From: Lentisphaerota bacterium
GTDB taxonomy: Bacteria; Verrucomicrobiota; Lentisphaeria; Victivallales; Victivallaceae
Assembly: GCA_017134815.1 (NCBI GenBank)
Contig: CP071032.1
Location: 930,001 to 994,000 of the forward strand
Direction: 5' to 3'
DNA length: 64,000 nucleotides
Both the position numbers and the translations under genes were made by a program. The notes under the pieces were generated by a model. That model searched no databases. It was not told the origin of the DNA and saw nothing but the letters and a program-made list of their open reading frames with translations. Below, piece by piece: positions 18,136 to 27,633 of the stretch. The number at the start of each line of letters is the position of its first letter. Position 1 is the stretch's first letter.

Positions 18136-18759
18136 ATGTCTTCAAGTGAATATAATGTCTTTCAGCTTAAGGTCGGTGGATTTGATGACAATTTCTCATA
18201 CTTGATAACTGCTGAAAACGGCGACAGTATAATTATTGATCCCTGTGGAGATACCGGCATCATAAAAACTGCTTTTAAACGGCGAAAGAAACTGAATCCG
18301 CGTTATATCCTGTTGACTCACAGTCATCAGGATCACATTTCAGGAATCAAAGCCGTTCAAAAATTTTTTGATGCTGAAGTATATGCCCATCCTAAAACTG
18401 CATGGCATGGTGCGCAGCCACTATCCGACCACCAGAAACTGCCTTTTGGAAAAGGCTACATCGAGGTCATTTTCACTCCGGGTCATACCAGAGACTGTGT
18501 TTGTTACCGGCTGCATGATAACTCAGCCCTCTTTACTGGTGATACTCTTTTTATTGACTGGTGCGGCTACTGCAATGCCTTTGAGATGTATGAAACCATG
18601 CGCAAAATAATCTTCCCAATGGCAGACAGTAACATAGTTTATTCAGGGCACGATTACGGACGCGTTCCATATGCAACACTCGGGGAGGAAAAGCTTAAAA
18701 ACCCCTACCTCAATGCCGCTTCCTTTGCTGAATTCAAAGAAGCCCTTAAGAATCTCTAG
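18136..18759 (+). CDS. Metallo-beta-lactamase-fold hydrolase, glyoxalase-II-like
   Basis: 207 residues from the ATG at 18136, preceded by GGGAG 8 nt upstream; an upstream-extended frame of 33 residues lacks homology. The dinuclear metal site is complete: THSHQDHISG (HxHxDH), TPGHTRDCVCY, FTGDTLFID and YSGHDYG. This pattern is the short hydroxyacylglutathione-hydrolase/persulfide-dioxygenase-like group, hydrolysing thioesters or related substrates in the cytoplasm. It is a single gene between lepA (divergent) and the kinase-like gene (convergent). Confidence 0.9.
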   Translation: MSSSEYNVFQLKVGGFDDNFSYLITAENGDSIIIDPCGDTGIIKTAFKRRKKLNPRYILLTHSHQDHISGIKAVQKFFDAEVYAHPKTAWHGAQPLSDHQKLPFGKGYIEVIFTPGHTRDCVCYRLHDNSALFTGDTLFIDWCGYCNAFEMYETMRKIIFPMADSNIVYSGHDYGRVPYATLGEEKLKNPYLNAASFAEFKEALKNL

Positions 18760-18815
18760 AATTAACTTCGGCAAACGGCTTTAATTACAAAAATATTTTT
18801 ACAGAAAATGCTATA

Positions 18816-20510
18816 CTAAGCGCTGTCCGTACTGTTTCTGGCAGCGTAACGCCTTACTGTATTCCTGAAAAGCTTGAAATTAATCGGCTTGATAAAGCAG
18901 CGATCAACTCCGGCAATAACCAGACGCTGCCGGTCATTCTGACTCAAAAAGCCGGTCAGGACAATCACCGGGACTTCACTGGTAGCTTTATTGCTGCGTA
19001 AATTTTTCAAGATGCAGTAAATATCGGTTTCCGGCAGATAACGTGAAATAACCAGCAGGTCAAAACAGCCGGCATCTACGGCTTTGCGGCACTCTTTACC
19101 ATTGGCTGCTGTCTCAATAGAACAGTTATCCTCCTCAAGTAAAGTTCTTATTATCTCAACATTATCAGCATCATCCTCCGCCAGCAGTACTCGCAAAGGT
19201 TCACTGGCCGCAGCGTTTTCAAAGTCATAATCCATTTCAGGCTCCAGCTCATCCAGCTTGTCGCCCTGGTCAAGTTTCTGGTTGGAAGCAATTATAGGAC
19301 CATCCGAGCGCACTACATCTTCCGGAATAACTTCCCAGTCAGCAAAAATAACCTTAAACTCAGTGGCGGCATTGGAGTTTGACTCTGCAGTCAAAGTCGC
19401 ACCAAGTCCGTCCGCCTTGGTTGCAGCCAGCATCATATTCAGAACCGCCGGACTTGAAGTTGCAGCAAAATCCTGCTGCGGTACAAATTTGTTGAAAAGC
19501 GGCACCAGCGGCTCATGCTGTTCGGCACAGCGATTATCCCTCACCCAGAAAACCACGTTGTTATTTTCATGGCGGCAGCCGCAGGAAATCACTTCATCCT
19601 GACCAGCAACCCTGGCCAGTGAGCGAATCAAAGTACTCAAAAGCAGCGAAAGCAATTCCCGGTCCGTCGAAATCCTCTCTGGTGCATCAGAACTCAAATG
19701 GTTTACCAGAGAAATGTCTTTTTCATGCATACAGAATATGTTGTATTCCACCAGTTCCCGCAGAAAATCAGCCGTGTTGAATTCGGTAATATTCAAGTAA
19801 TTTTTTTCAGCTCCAAGCTTTCCTATATCCAGAAGATTAGCAACCATTCGGTTCAATATTTCAACATTTCTGCCAATACGTTCCACCCGGCTGCGCAGCA
19901 GACGGTCATAACACCCCTTGTCCAGGTCATTTGAAATTATTTCCATATAACCGTTAATCGCATTTAGTGGAGTACGAAGCTCGGGTGACAGGTTTGATAG
20001 AAAACGTGATTTTAAATTACTGGCTTTTTCAGCTTCAAATCGAGCTGACTTCTCACGCTTATGACTTTTGTCCAGTTTCTGGAAAGTATTCTGCAGACGG
20101 TCACGCAGATAATTAAGTGACTTCATCAAGTTGTTAATTTCATCATTACCGGTCTGGCAGTCCGTAAGTTTTGAAGGAAACTCACCACGAGCCAGACTGT
20201 CGGAGAATTCCACCGCCGCAGTCAACGGCTTCACCACTTTTCTGGAAATGTAAATCAGCAACAGCAGGACATATATGAAGCCAATCAGCGGAAACCCGAA
20301 CAGCAGAATGTTCTTAAGCTTGTGTTCGGTTCTGGCCGCTTTACGCATCGCCCCTGCTTTATTAGCGTCATAAATTTCAGAGCGCAGCTTTTGCGCCCTG
20401 TACTGCCGCAAAAGCGGATTGACACCGAAAACAATAAATATCACCAAAATACTGCTCATTATAACAGCTATGGAAATAATATGTAAAAAAAATTTTCTTG
20501 TTATTTTCAT
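18816..20510 (-). CDS. Hybrid histidine-kinase-like protein lacking both phosphoacceptors
   Basis: 564 residues from the ATG at 20510, preceded by AGG; a TTG two codons upstream is less likely. Order: membrane segment (about 9-32), short periplasmic loop, membrane segment (about 70-89), HAMP-like linker, coiled coil (about 140-168), HisKA-like region, degenerate HATPase region, receiver domain (about 432-555). The H box reads FLSNLSPELRTPL, with Pro (CCC, P176) where the phosphorylated His belongs. The ATPase N and G boxes are not recognisable. In the receiver, acidic AEDD, T of VIVLTGF and K of FIKPIN are kept, but the phosphoacceptor Asp is S489 (DLLVISRYLP). Probably a non-catalytic signalling scaffold or binding protein. 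Confidence 0.85.
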   Translation of the reverse strand: MKITRKFFLHIISIAVIMSSILVIFIVFGVNPLLRQYRAQKLRSEIYDANKAGAMRKAARTEHKLKNILLFGFPLIGFIYVLLLLIYISRKVVKPLTAAVEFSDSLARGEFPSKLTDCQTGNDEINNLMKSLNYLRDRLQNTFQKLDKSHKREKSARFEAEKASNLKSRFLSNLSPELRTPLNAINGYMEIISNDLDKGCYDRLLRSRVERIGRNVEILNRMVANLLDIGKLGAEKNYLNITEFNTADFLRELVEYNIFCMHEKDISLVNHLSSDAPERISTDRELLSLLLSTLIRSLARVAGQDEVISCGCRHENNNVVFWVRDNRCAEQHEPLVPLFNKFVPQQDFAATSSPAVLNMMLAATKADGLGATLTAESNSNAATEFKVIFADWEVIPEDVVRSDGPIIASNQKLDQGDKLDELEPEMDYDFENAAASEPLRVLLAEDDADNVEIIRTLLEEDNCSIETAANGKECRKAVDAGCFDLLVISRYLPETDIYCILKNLRSNKATSEVPVIVLTGFLSQNDRQRLVIAGVDRCFIKPINFKLFRNTVRRYAARNSTDSA

Positions 20511-20746
20511 TTGCAAACCTGCAAGGGGTTATAAATGTAAAAATATAGGAAATCCAATACTAACGTCCCATACTACCATAGTAGAAAAAATATCCTGAGT
20601 AGAAAGCTAATGCAAACAGCAATTGACTATTTATTGGCAAGATTGTTCTTAATTAAGTAATCATCAGAACCAGCTCCAGAGCAAACTTCATTTCAGCACA
20701 TCTTTTTAACACCGCCAGAATATTGTTCAGCCAGTAAAAACAGGTG

Positions 20747-21574
20747 TTAATTGAAAAGCTGAAGCTGTTTGCAGTCATCATGCAGCTCCTTGAGCCAGAC
20801 AGTCTGGACAGGTGTATCCTGCTCAACTACTTTAAATAATATATCGTTTCTATTAATACTATCCAGTGTCTCGGTACCCAGCCGGCGTACCAGATCATAA
20901 CAGTTACATTCCGAGCTGATGTGTACCAGGTACAGCAGTCTGGTTTTTTCACTGAGCAGCAACGGCAAAGCTTCCATGGCATCGACATTATTCAAATGTC
21001 CATGCCGTCCCATTATACGCTTCTTGAGATAAAACTGCCGGTCTGAAGCTCGCAGCATGTCCTGATCATAATTACTTTCCAGCACCAGCATGTCACAGTC
21101 ACTTAAGCGTTGCCTGGCCAGAGAGTTAACTGCACCCAGATCCGAAGCGAACCCGACTTTGCAGCTGCCATGCTCAATAACAAAACCAACCGGATCAACC
21201 GCATCATGCTGCACCGCAAACGGGTTAATTTTAAGTCCGGCCAGCTCAAAAACGGTGCCCGGGGCAAACTTCATAACATTTGAGGGCAGCTTCCTGGACT
21301 TGTGATTGCGCAGGTACTCTTCGGTACCAAAAGTCATGCAGGCCGGTATTTTCAGCTGGTCACAAAACACCCGGCAGCCCTTGCTGTGGTCCTCGTGTTC
21401 ATGAGTTAACAGCAGCGCAGCTATGGAATCCGGGGAAATACCGGTATGTTCCAGGCGTTTCACAAGCTCCTTACGTGAAAAACCAGCGTCTATCAGGAGA
21501 TTGCCGTCAGGAGAATGGACTACAAATGCATTTCCTCTGCTGCCGCTGCCCAAAGCTGTTATTCCCAGTGTCAT
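20747..21574 (-). CDS. YycJ/WalJ-type metallo-beta-lactamase-fold hydrolase
   Basis: 275 residues from the ATG at 21574, with GGAAG upstream. An N-terminal SGSRGNAFVV signature and metal motif THEHEDHSKG (HxHxDH) are followed by LESNYD and a conserved MGRHGHLNN region. These are typical of YycJ/WalJ, a nuclease-like MBL family linked in Firmicutes to the WalKR system and in other bacteria to DNA mismatch repair. The next gene on this strand, 230 bp on, is the kinase-like protein. It diverges from rpoN. Confidence 0.9.
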   Translation of the reverse strand: MTLGITALGSGSRGNAFVVHSPDGNLLIDAGFSRKELVKRLEHTGISPDSIAALLLTHEHEDHSKGCRVFCDQLKIPACMTFGTEEYLRNHKSRKLPSNVMKFAPGTVFELAGLKINPFAVQHDAVDPVGFVIEHGSCKVGFASDLGAVNSLARQRLSDCDMLVLESNYDQDMLRASDRQFYLKKRIMGRHGHLNNVDAMEALPLLLSEKTRLLYLVHISSECNCYDLVRRLGTETLDSINRNDILFKVVEQDTPVQTVWLKELHDDCKQLQLFN

Positions 21575-21707
21575 ATAGTATTTTCTTCCCAATGTTACAA
21601 TTTGGCACTTGCTTCAATTTTTTGCCAAAAGAATGCTTTTCTAGTTGAAAAAAACTGCCGATAAAATAATTTAATATCAAAGACAGTTTTTTTAATATAC
21701 AGAATAC

Positions 21708-21740
21708 GCCGCTGATATCAATTAAGATAAGCGGCTTTTT
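21708..21740 (+). terminator. Intrinsic terminator/attenuator in the rpoN leader
   Basis: GCCGCT...TATC-AATTAA-GATA...AGCGGC followed by TTTTT forms an intrinsic terminator reading toward rpoN and ending 36 nt before its ATG. No plus-strand gene lies upstream for more than 2.5 kb, so this is not an obvious gene-end terminator. The opposite strand lacks a T tract. A weak promoter-like TTGAAA (21645-21650) with TAATTT (21667-21672) is upstream. A premature-termination control is inferred. Confidence 0.7.
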
Positions 21741-21775
21741 AGCAGACAAATATTCAGGACATCCGGAACAACTTT

Positions 21776-23224
21776 ATGCCGAGAGATTTATTAAGTCAGC
21801 ACCATGAATTGAGACAGGAACAGATTCTAGCCCCGAGGCAAATTCAGTCCCTGGAAGTTCTCCTTACCCCATTACTGGAACTGCAGGAAAAGCTTTCCCA
21901 GGAAATAGCTTCAAACCCGGTTATTGAAGCTGATAAAAATCCAATTGAAGAACTTTCCGGAGACCCAATGCGTTCAGCGTCCAATGCCGCAGATGCAGCG
22001 GACGCCTCTAATAAAGAAGATGAAAACGACATTTCCGACCTGCTTAAACTGGCCGACTCCTGGCATGACAACCTGCCGCCGATACACAGTCGAAACTACG
22101 CATCAGCCGAAGATGACGAAAAACGCGAGTTTATGTTTAATTCACTTATTGAGCAACCGTCGCTTCAGGAACACCTGCTGGAGCAACTGCGTTTTGCCGA
22201 TGCTGATACAAAAACCACTGAAATAGCGGAAACCGTCATCGGCAGCATTGACAACAGCGGTTACCTTAAAACCCACCCTGCGGATATTGCCATAGCGACT
22301 GCGTCAAGTATGGAAGATGTTGAAAAGGCTGTTGAACTTGTTCAGTCTTTTGAGCCGGCTGGAATCGGCGCAAGAGATCTTAAAGAATGCCTGCTGCTGC
22401 AACTGAAACGCACCAGGGGCAATAACCGGATGCTGAAAGAACTGATCAGCGAACACCTTGAAGACCTTGGCCGCAACCGGATGCCTCAAATCGCCAGAGC
22501 TATGAAATGCTCTGTTGAAAAGGTTGAAGAGCTAACCCGTAAAATAAGGAGCCTCAATCCGTTTCCAGGCTCCTCAATGGCTCCCTCTGATCCGGTGTAT
22601 ATCATACCGGAGCTGACTGTTGAAAAAATTGACGGCAAGTATGTCATCAGTTCCAGTGACAACTATCTGCCGCGCCTGAAAATATCCCAGACCTATCTGG
22701 ATTTACTGGAAAAACCCGATACTCCGACTGACACCAAAAACTATATCAAGGAAAAACTGATCAATGCTAAAATGCTGCTGAAAAGTCTTGATCAGAGACA
22801 AAGCACCATCCGGAGAATCGCTCAGGTTATTGTTGATACCCAGTATGATTTTTTTGAAGAAGGAGTTGAACACCTCCGCCCATTGACAATGCAGCAGGTG
22901 GCTGACAAACTTGGCCTGCATGAAACTACTATCAGCCGGGCTATTGCTAACAAGTATTTAAAAACGCCCAACGGATTATATGAGTTCAAGTTCTTTTTCA
23001 CCACTGGCTACCAGTCAGCGTCCGGAGAAGAGATATCATCCCGCGGTATTAAAGAAAAAATTAAGGATTTGATTGCTGATGAAAATCCGCAAAAGCCTCT
23101 TTCGGATAATAAACTTTCCAGTCTTCTGAAAAAGGACGGTCTGAATGTTGCCCGGCGAACAGTCGCTAAATACCGCGAGGAACTTGGCATAGTGTCTTCA
23201 AGTATGCGCAGGAAATTTTCATGA
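21776..23224 (+). CDS. rpoN: RNA polymerase sigma-54 factor
   Basis: 482 residues, the usual length. Region I is Gln/Leu-rich (QIQSLEVLLTPLLELQEKLSQEI) and contacts activator ATPases. Region II is acidic. The core-binding domain and helix-turn-helix (LTMQQVADKLGLHETTISRAI) follow. The C-terminal RpoN box ARRTVAKYRE that reads the -24 element is intact. It directs transcription that needs enhancer-binding AAA+ activators, none of which is in this window. The stop codon overlaps the next ATG (ATGA), so the two genes are translationally coupled. An intrinsic hairpin sits in the leader. Confidence 0.97.
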   Translation: MPRDLLSQHHELRQEQILAPRQIQSLEVLLTPLLELQEKLSQEIASNPVIEADKNPIEELSGDPMRSASNAADAADASNKEDENDISDLLKLADSWHDNLPPIHSRNYASAEDDEKREFMFNSLIEQPSLQEHLLEQLRFADADTKTTEIAETVIGSIDNSGYLKTHPADIAIATASSMEDVEKAVELVQSFEPAGIGARDLKECLLLQLKRTRGNNRMLKELISEHLEDLGRNRMPQIARAMKCSVEKVEELTRKIRSLNPFPGSSMAPSDPVYIIPELTVEKIDGKYVISSSDNYLPRLKISQTYLDLLEKPDTPTDTKNYIKEKLINAKMLLKSLDQRQSTIRRIAQVIVDTQYDFFEEGVEHLRPLTMQQVADKLGLHETTISRAIANKYLKTPNGLYEFKFFFTTGYQSASGEEISSRGIKEKIKDLIADENPQKPLSDNKLSSLLKKDGLNVARRTVAKYREELGIVSSSMRRKFS

Positions 23225-25335
23225 TTATTGACGGCTTGAGTAAAACTAAAGCTTTCACCAGAAAATCATTTGTTTTTCATGCTGCCATGTTCATACTTTG
23301 TGTTGCAGTGGCTTTCATTTTTCGCTCCGCAGTCTGCTCGCGTGAAATTGCCCGGGTAAAGACTGAAACCGGAGCCAATTTTGCTCCATTTTTCGTAGAG
23401 AGTGCCATTATGTACGGCTATGTTCAGGATATTGCTGACGGCAAAGGTATTCCTGAATATGACCCGGCACTGCCAAGCGCAGGCAAGTACCGGGTTTCAG
23501 AACAGATGTCCCTCGGACTGGAATACTTTCTGGGGTATGGTCTGCAGCTCAGAAGGCACTTGCTTGGCATTCCTGACGACAAAACTCCATTTGAAAAAAG
23601 TCCCGCCGAAACCTCCTGGATCAGAGGTCAGATACGGGCCTGGGTCTGCCTGCTTCCCGGTTTTATTTACCTCTGGCTGATATTCTCCGGCTGCAACTGG
23701 CTGCTGGCTGTCGCCGGCGCCCTGCTCTACGCAGTCGCTCCATCAGCAGTTGCCCGCTATACGGGGCAGGACCTGCTCAAAGGAGAATTCGCCTTACCAC
23801 TGCTTGCAGCAATGTTTGCATTCGCAAGCTATGCCACCCGCAAATCCGGTATCGCTGCCGTTGCTCTTACTGTATTCTTTGCTTTCTGTGCCACTGCCAC
23901 CTGGGATGCATCACAATTTGTCATTGGCATCTGGGGATTGTGGGAAATTGTCCACTGGTGCCTTTATGGGAAAAACCCCAGGCGGCGCAATATTTTTATT
24001 GTCATCTACTGTGCGCTGCTGCTTTCAGCAGTGCTTGTACCTTACAACCGAGCGCATGGTTTTATTCTTTCACCAGTAATACTGATGATCTGGCCGGTTC
24101 TGATTATTCTGCACTTTTGTGGCGGCAGGAGTTTTGGCGGCAGGGTAATGCAGGCAGTACTGTTCAGTATAGCCGGGATGCTTCTCTGGCAGGGAATCAA
24201 TTTCAAAAGCGTATTTGCCGCCAATTACAGCCACTTTGCTTCTCTGGCCAAAGCCAAACTGCTCTACTTGAATTCAAAACCTCTGGACCCGGAAGCGTTG
24301 AACTTTGAACAAAGATTCATGTGGACACCGTCCCTGAATTCAGCCACCTGGGATCAGACCCGGGCAATGTTCCCGCTTGTTCTGTGGCTGCTGATGCTGC
24401 TGCCGGTGCTTGGAATATATCTTAACCGTACCAGCCGGAGAGTTATCAAAGGCTTCAAACGCTCAATCGTACCACTAGGCATGACACTGACTTTTTTCGG
24501 GTTTTACATATTTTTCTTTCGATTCCATGTATTTTGTGCGCTGTTTATGGCTGTAGCATTTCCTCTGCTGCTTGACGACTGGCGACGTTCGATACTGATG
24601 CCGCCAGCCAGAATGGTATTGATTCTGCTGATTTTCGGAGCAGTAATTTATGAAGGCGCTACAACCTGGAAGCTGCGGCGCTCCTACCCGGCCGGCTTTC
24701 TGCGTGAGTCCTCTGAGCTGATTCACTGGTTCAGGGAATCGGGCTGCTCCGGAAAAGTAATGCTGGGCGACCTGGCAGTTTCCCCTCTCCTGAAGGGCTA
24801 TTGCGATGCCAGCATAATAATCCAGCCTAAATTTGAGATTGCAGAGATCCGCAATCAGGTTAAGGATTATATTATGTTGATGTTCCACGGCACTGAACAT
24901 GACTTTGCTGATTATTGCTCTCGCAATAAAGTTGACTTTATTGTTTTTGACAGAGGTACAGCGGGCAGTATGCATAAATATTCTTATCGCTACATGGCAG
25001 CTGCAAAGAAACTCAGTTTTTTTTCATGCGCAGTGATGATGGAACAGCACCCCGACAAATTAAAGTATTTTTTTGAATTGACTCCGCCCAAAAAGTTTCA
25101 GTTCCTGCGCAATCGCTACCGCGTTTTCAAGTTTATTTCTCCTGAGAAGAAAAAAACTGCCCGGTTCAGTGCGGAACTGGCAATGCTGTATTACAGGAAG
25201 GGAAACCTTCTGCTTGCCAGAAAACTGGCCAGGGCTGCATTTTATTCTGATCCAAAGTCGGATCAGGCTGCTCTCACCTATTACAAAATCTTTAAGAAAG
25301 CTCCTGGAATTACTTTGCAGAAACTGTGCAGATAA
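23221..25335 (+). CDS. STT3/PglB-like GT-C membrane glycosyltransferase candidate
   Basis: 704 residues with about 11-13 membrane segments through residue 480, then a soluble C-terminal part ending in a TPR-like pair of helices (LAMLYYRKGNLLLARKLARA). Features recall oligosaccharyltransferase STT3/PglB. An acidic residue E60 opens ESAIMYGYVQDIADG, comparable with DGYxFAxGARD. A second acidic pair is D184/E189 in ARYTGQDLLKGEF. The soluble segment begins VMLGDLAVSP around D517, where STT3 has WWDYG. The WWDYG motif is therefore diverged. It would transfer glycan from a polyprenyl carrier on the periplasmic side. Distant call; coupled to rpoN by a 4-bp overlap. Confidence 0.55.
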   Translation: MIIDGLSKTKAFTRKSFVFHAAMFILCVAVAFIFRSAVCSREIARVKTETGANFAPFFVESAIMYGYVQDIADGKGIPEYDPALPSAGKYRVSEQMSLGLEYFLGYGLQLRRHLLGIPDDKTPFEKSPAETSWIRGQIRAWVCLLPGFIYLWLIFSGCNWLLAVAGALLYAVAPSAVARYTGQDLLKGEFALPLLAAMFAFASYATRKSGIAAVALTVFFAFCATATWDASQFVIGIWGLWEIVHWCLYGKNPRRRNIFIVIYCALLLSAVLVPYNRAHGFILSPVILMIWPVLIILHFCGGRSFGGRVMQAVLFSIAGMLLWQGINFKSVFAANYSHFASLAKAKLLYLNSKPLDPEALNFEQRFMWTPSLNSATWDQTRAMFPLVLWLLMLLPVLGIYLNRTSRRVIKGFKRSIVPLGMTLTFFGFYIFFFRFHVFCALFMAVAFPLLLDDWRRSILMPPARMVLILLIFGAVIYEGATTWKLRRSYPAGFLRESSELIHWFRESGCSGKVMLGDLAVSPLLKGYCDASIIIQPKFEIAEIRNQVKDYIMLMFHGTEHDFADYCSRNKVDFIVFDRGTAGSMHKYSYRYMAAAKKLSFFSCAVMMEQHPDKLKYFFELTPPKKFQFLRNRYRVFKFISPEKKKTARFSAELAMLYYRKGNLLLARKLARAAFYSDPKSDQAALTYYKIFKKAPGITLQKLCR

Positions 25336-25527
25336 AGCCAGCAACCCTACTTTTCAGGCCGGTTCAGGCAGTGTTGCACTTTTTAAAACGATAATTATTA
25401 CTACTTTTTGATCATATGCTAAAAATCGTTGTCTATAAATAGGAAAATAGCTTAGTTATGTTGGATTTTTAATGGAAGAGCTATATAGTAATGCCTTTTG
25501 TTGTATAAACTATTTACAGGTTTAAAT

Positions 25528-27603
25528 ATGGAAAAACTATACCTGGGAATCGATATTGGATCGACCACCCTGAAAGCTGTTTTGCTTTCCGAAAGCGGTA
25601 AAGTAAAGCACTCAATATATCAGCGCACCAAGCCTGTAGGAACTGGCAAAGTAAAATGCACAGGACACTGCAACAAATGTGGTGCCTGCAGTTTCGGCGC
25701 GCTTCGTAAAACCATAGACGGTTTTCTCTCTGAAGTCGGCCTGAAGAGCATTGATGAAGTAGCCAGTACTGCTGTCACCGGCAGTCAGATTGTTGAAGAG
25801 ACCAAAAATTTTATCCCTTATGACTTCAGGGTCAGTGAAGTATCAGCTCATGTTGCCGGTGCCCAGCACTACCACCCGCAGTGCAAAGCCATTCTGGATG
25901 TCGGCGGTCAGGACAGCAAGGCCATGATTTTCAATGATAAAATGGGCCTGTGGAATTCCAAAATGAGCGGAATATGCGCTGCCGGTACCGGGGCATTTCT
26001 GGACAGTGTGGCAGTCAAGCTCAACATACCGGTGGAGGAGCTTGCCGACCGGGCCAACTATGACAGTGAACTCGAATTTTCATCGGTCTGTGCCGTACTT
26101 AGTGCCACATCCATTAATAAATTTAAAAATCGCTTTCCGCTTGATGAAATAATCGGCGGAGCATGCCGGGCCCAGGCCAGAACCATTATGTCAGGAGTTG
26201 GCGAAATCTTTTTTGGCTACAAAGGCGATATTATCTTTCAGGGCGGCGTTGCCTATAACCGGGCTGTTGCCTACTACCTTAAACAGATCACCGGCAATAA
26301 TATAATAATCCCGGAATTCAATGGCGTAATGGGAGCGCTTGGCGCTGCCTGCCTGGCCCGTCAGCACACCAAGCTTGCCGGCAGGCTTGCTTCAGCCAGC
26401 GAAATTCTTGCTGACAAAAAACCTTTGAAATCTATTCAAATGCGGGCGAAATCAACCCGTAAAGAGTTTTTATCGCGCAGCAGTGATCCGATGGTATGGC
26501 GTAATTTGTTTTTCCCGACAGAAATACTTAACGCCATGAATCTGAAAATGCTGACGCTTGAAACTTACGCCGCGCTTTTTGCGCGCAGTCCCAAGAAAAT
26601 CAAACGTGCCTTTGACAGTGCTGCCTGCAAAGGCTATTCCAGTGAGACCTGCTCATTTCTGCGGGCTCTGGAAGGCATGGAGTTACCGAAGCCTGACTTT
26701 GGGGTTTCCACCTCACAGCCCTGCCAGCAGGGTGAAAGGGTTTTCAGGGACCTGTTCCGCTCTTATGAGATGGACGATAAGTTTTTCTCACTGCATACGC
26801 CGTTGAATATTACTGAAAGCGCCATTGAGAATATGGCTCAGGATCTTGAATACTGCGTTGACCTGCTGGAAAAGGAAACCGGCAGGAAAATGGACCTGAA
26901 GAAACTGGCGGAAGCTTGTGAACTTTCAAACGAAGCCCGGCATTACTCCAAAATGTGCAATGAGCTCCGGTTCCATGCTCCACCTTTGATCAGTGGAACT
27001 CAGATGGTATATTTCTCGGTAATTTTCTCCCAGCTCTGGGGTCGACAGGAACTGGTTGATATTCAGAAACAGCTGTATGAAGATCTCAAACAACGCCGCG
27101 ATGAAATCGGTGACACCATAAAACGTGAGGATACCCACCGGATTCTCTGGCTGCACCTGCCTCCTTTTTATGACAGTTCGCTGTTGAACTACATTGAGCA
27201 GGAATGCAATGCGCCGATCGTCTTTGAAGAAGTTAACTTTATAGGCTGGGATGCTCTCGACCCGAAAGATCCCTATCGATCACTGGCCCGCAAACTGTTG
27301 ACCGTTGGGTTCCTTGACCCGAACCACCGGGTCAAGACCATCAGTAAAAGGTCTTCGGAAGCCGGCTTCAATGGCTGCATCCTGTATAATCACGGCTTTG
27401 GACGTTGTTCCATGTCAGATGCTTCTTTTATGAAACACCTGAGAGAAGAACTTAATGACGCATCCATTCCGCTGCTGGTTCTGGATGGCGATTGTGTGGA
27501 TCCTACTATTGACCCATGCAGTACTTATACAAAAGTAAGTTCATATATTGAATCATTGAATGAAAAGAAGTATGGCAACATCTTCGGTCCGGTAATGAAA
27601 TAA
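25528..27603 (+). CDS. 2-hydroxyacyl-CoA dehydratase activase fused to a dehydratase-like domain
   Basis: 691 residues from the ATG at 25528 (AGG upstream); a TTG 10 codons earlier is rejected. Residues 1-300 form an ASKHA ATPase of the BadF/HgdC class: GIDIGSTTLKAV, DVGGQDSKAM, GICAAGTGAFLD and FQGGVAYNRAV. Cysteines of GICAAG and SSVCAVL are the usual [4Fe-4S]-bridging pair. Unusually, residues 44-54 carry C-x3-C-x2-C-x2-C. Residues about 390-691 resemble the HgdB/FldBC component (GVSTSQPCQQGE, VLDGDCVDP). Such activases inject one electron at ATP cost into a dehydratase or reductase. The target here is unknown. Cupin and lysine-pathway genes follow. Confidence 0.85.
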   Translation: MEKLYLGIDIGSTTLKAVLLSESGKVKHSIYQRTKPVGTGKVKCTGHCNKCGACSFGALRKTIDGFLSEVGLKSIDEVASTAVTGSQIVEETKNFIPYDFRVSEVSAHVAGAQHYHPQCKAILDVGGQDSKAMIFNDKMGLWNSKMSGICAAGTGAFLDSVAVKLNIPVEELADRANYDSELEFSSVCAVLSATSINKFKNRFPLDEIIGGACRAQARTIMSGVGEIFFGYKGDIIFQGGVAYNRAVAYYLKQITGNNIIIPEFNGVMGALGAACLARQHTKLAGRLASASEILADKKPLKSIQMRAKSTRKEFLSRSSDPMVWRNLFFPTEILNAMNLKMLTLETYAALFARSPKKIKRAFDSAACKGYSSETCSFLRALEGMELPKPDFGVSTSQPCQQGERVFRDLFRSYEMDDKFFSLHTPLNITESAIENMAQDLEYCVDLLEKETGRKMDLKKLAEACELSNEARHYSKMCNELRFHAPPLISGTQMVYFSVIFSQLWGRQELVDIQKQLYEDLKQRRDEIGDTIKREDTHRILWLHLPPFYDSSLLNYIEQECNAPIVFEEVNFIGWDALDPKDPYRSLARKLLTVGFLDPNHRVKTISKRSSEAGFNGCILYNHGFGRCSMSDASFMKHLREELNDASIPLLVLDGDCVDPTIDPCSTYTKVSSYIESLNEKKYGNIFGPVMK

Positions 27604-27633
27604 AAGCTTCAAGTCAAAAAGCGGAGGACAAAA

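Noticed and set aside
21602..21612. TGGCACTTGC as a sigma-54 promoter upstream of rpoN
   Set aside because: The GG and GC elements lack the required 10-bp spacing; no proper -24/-12 promoter was found in the intergenic regions I checked.
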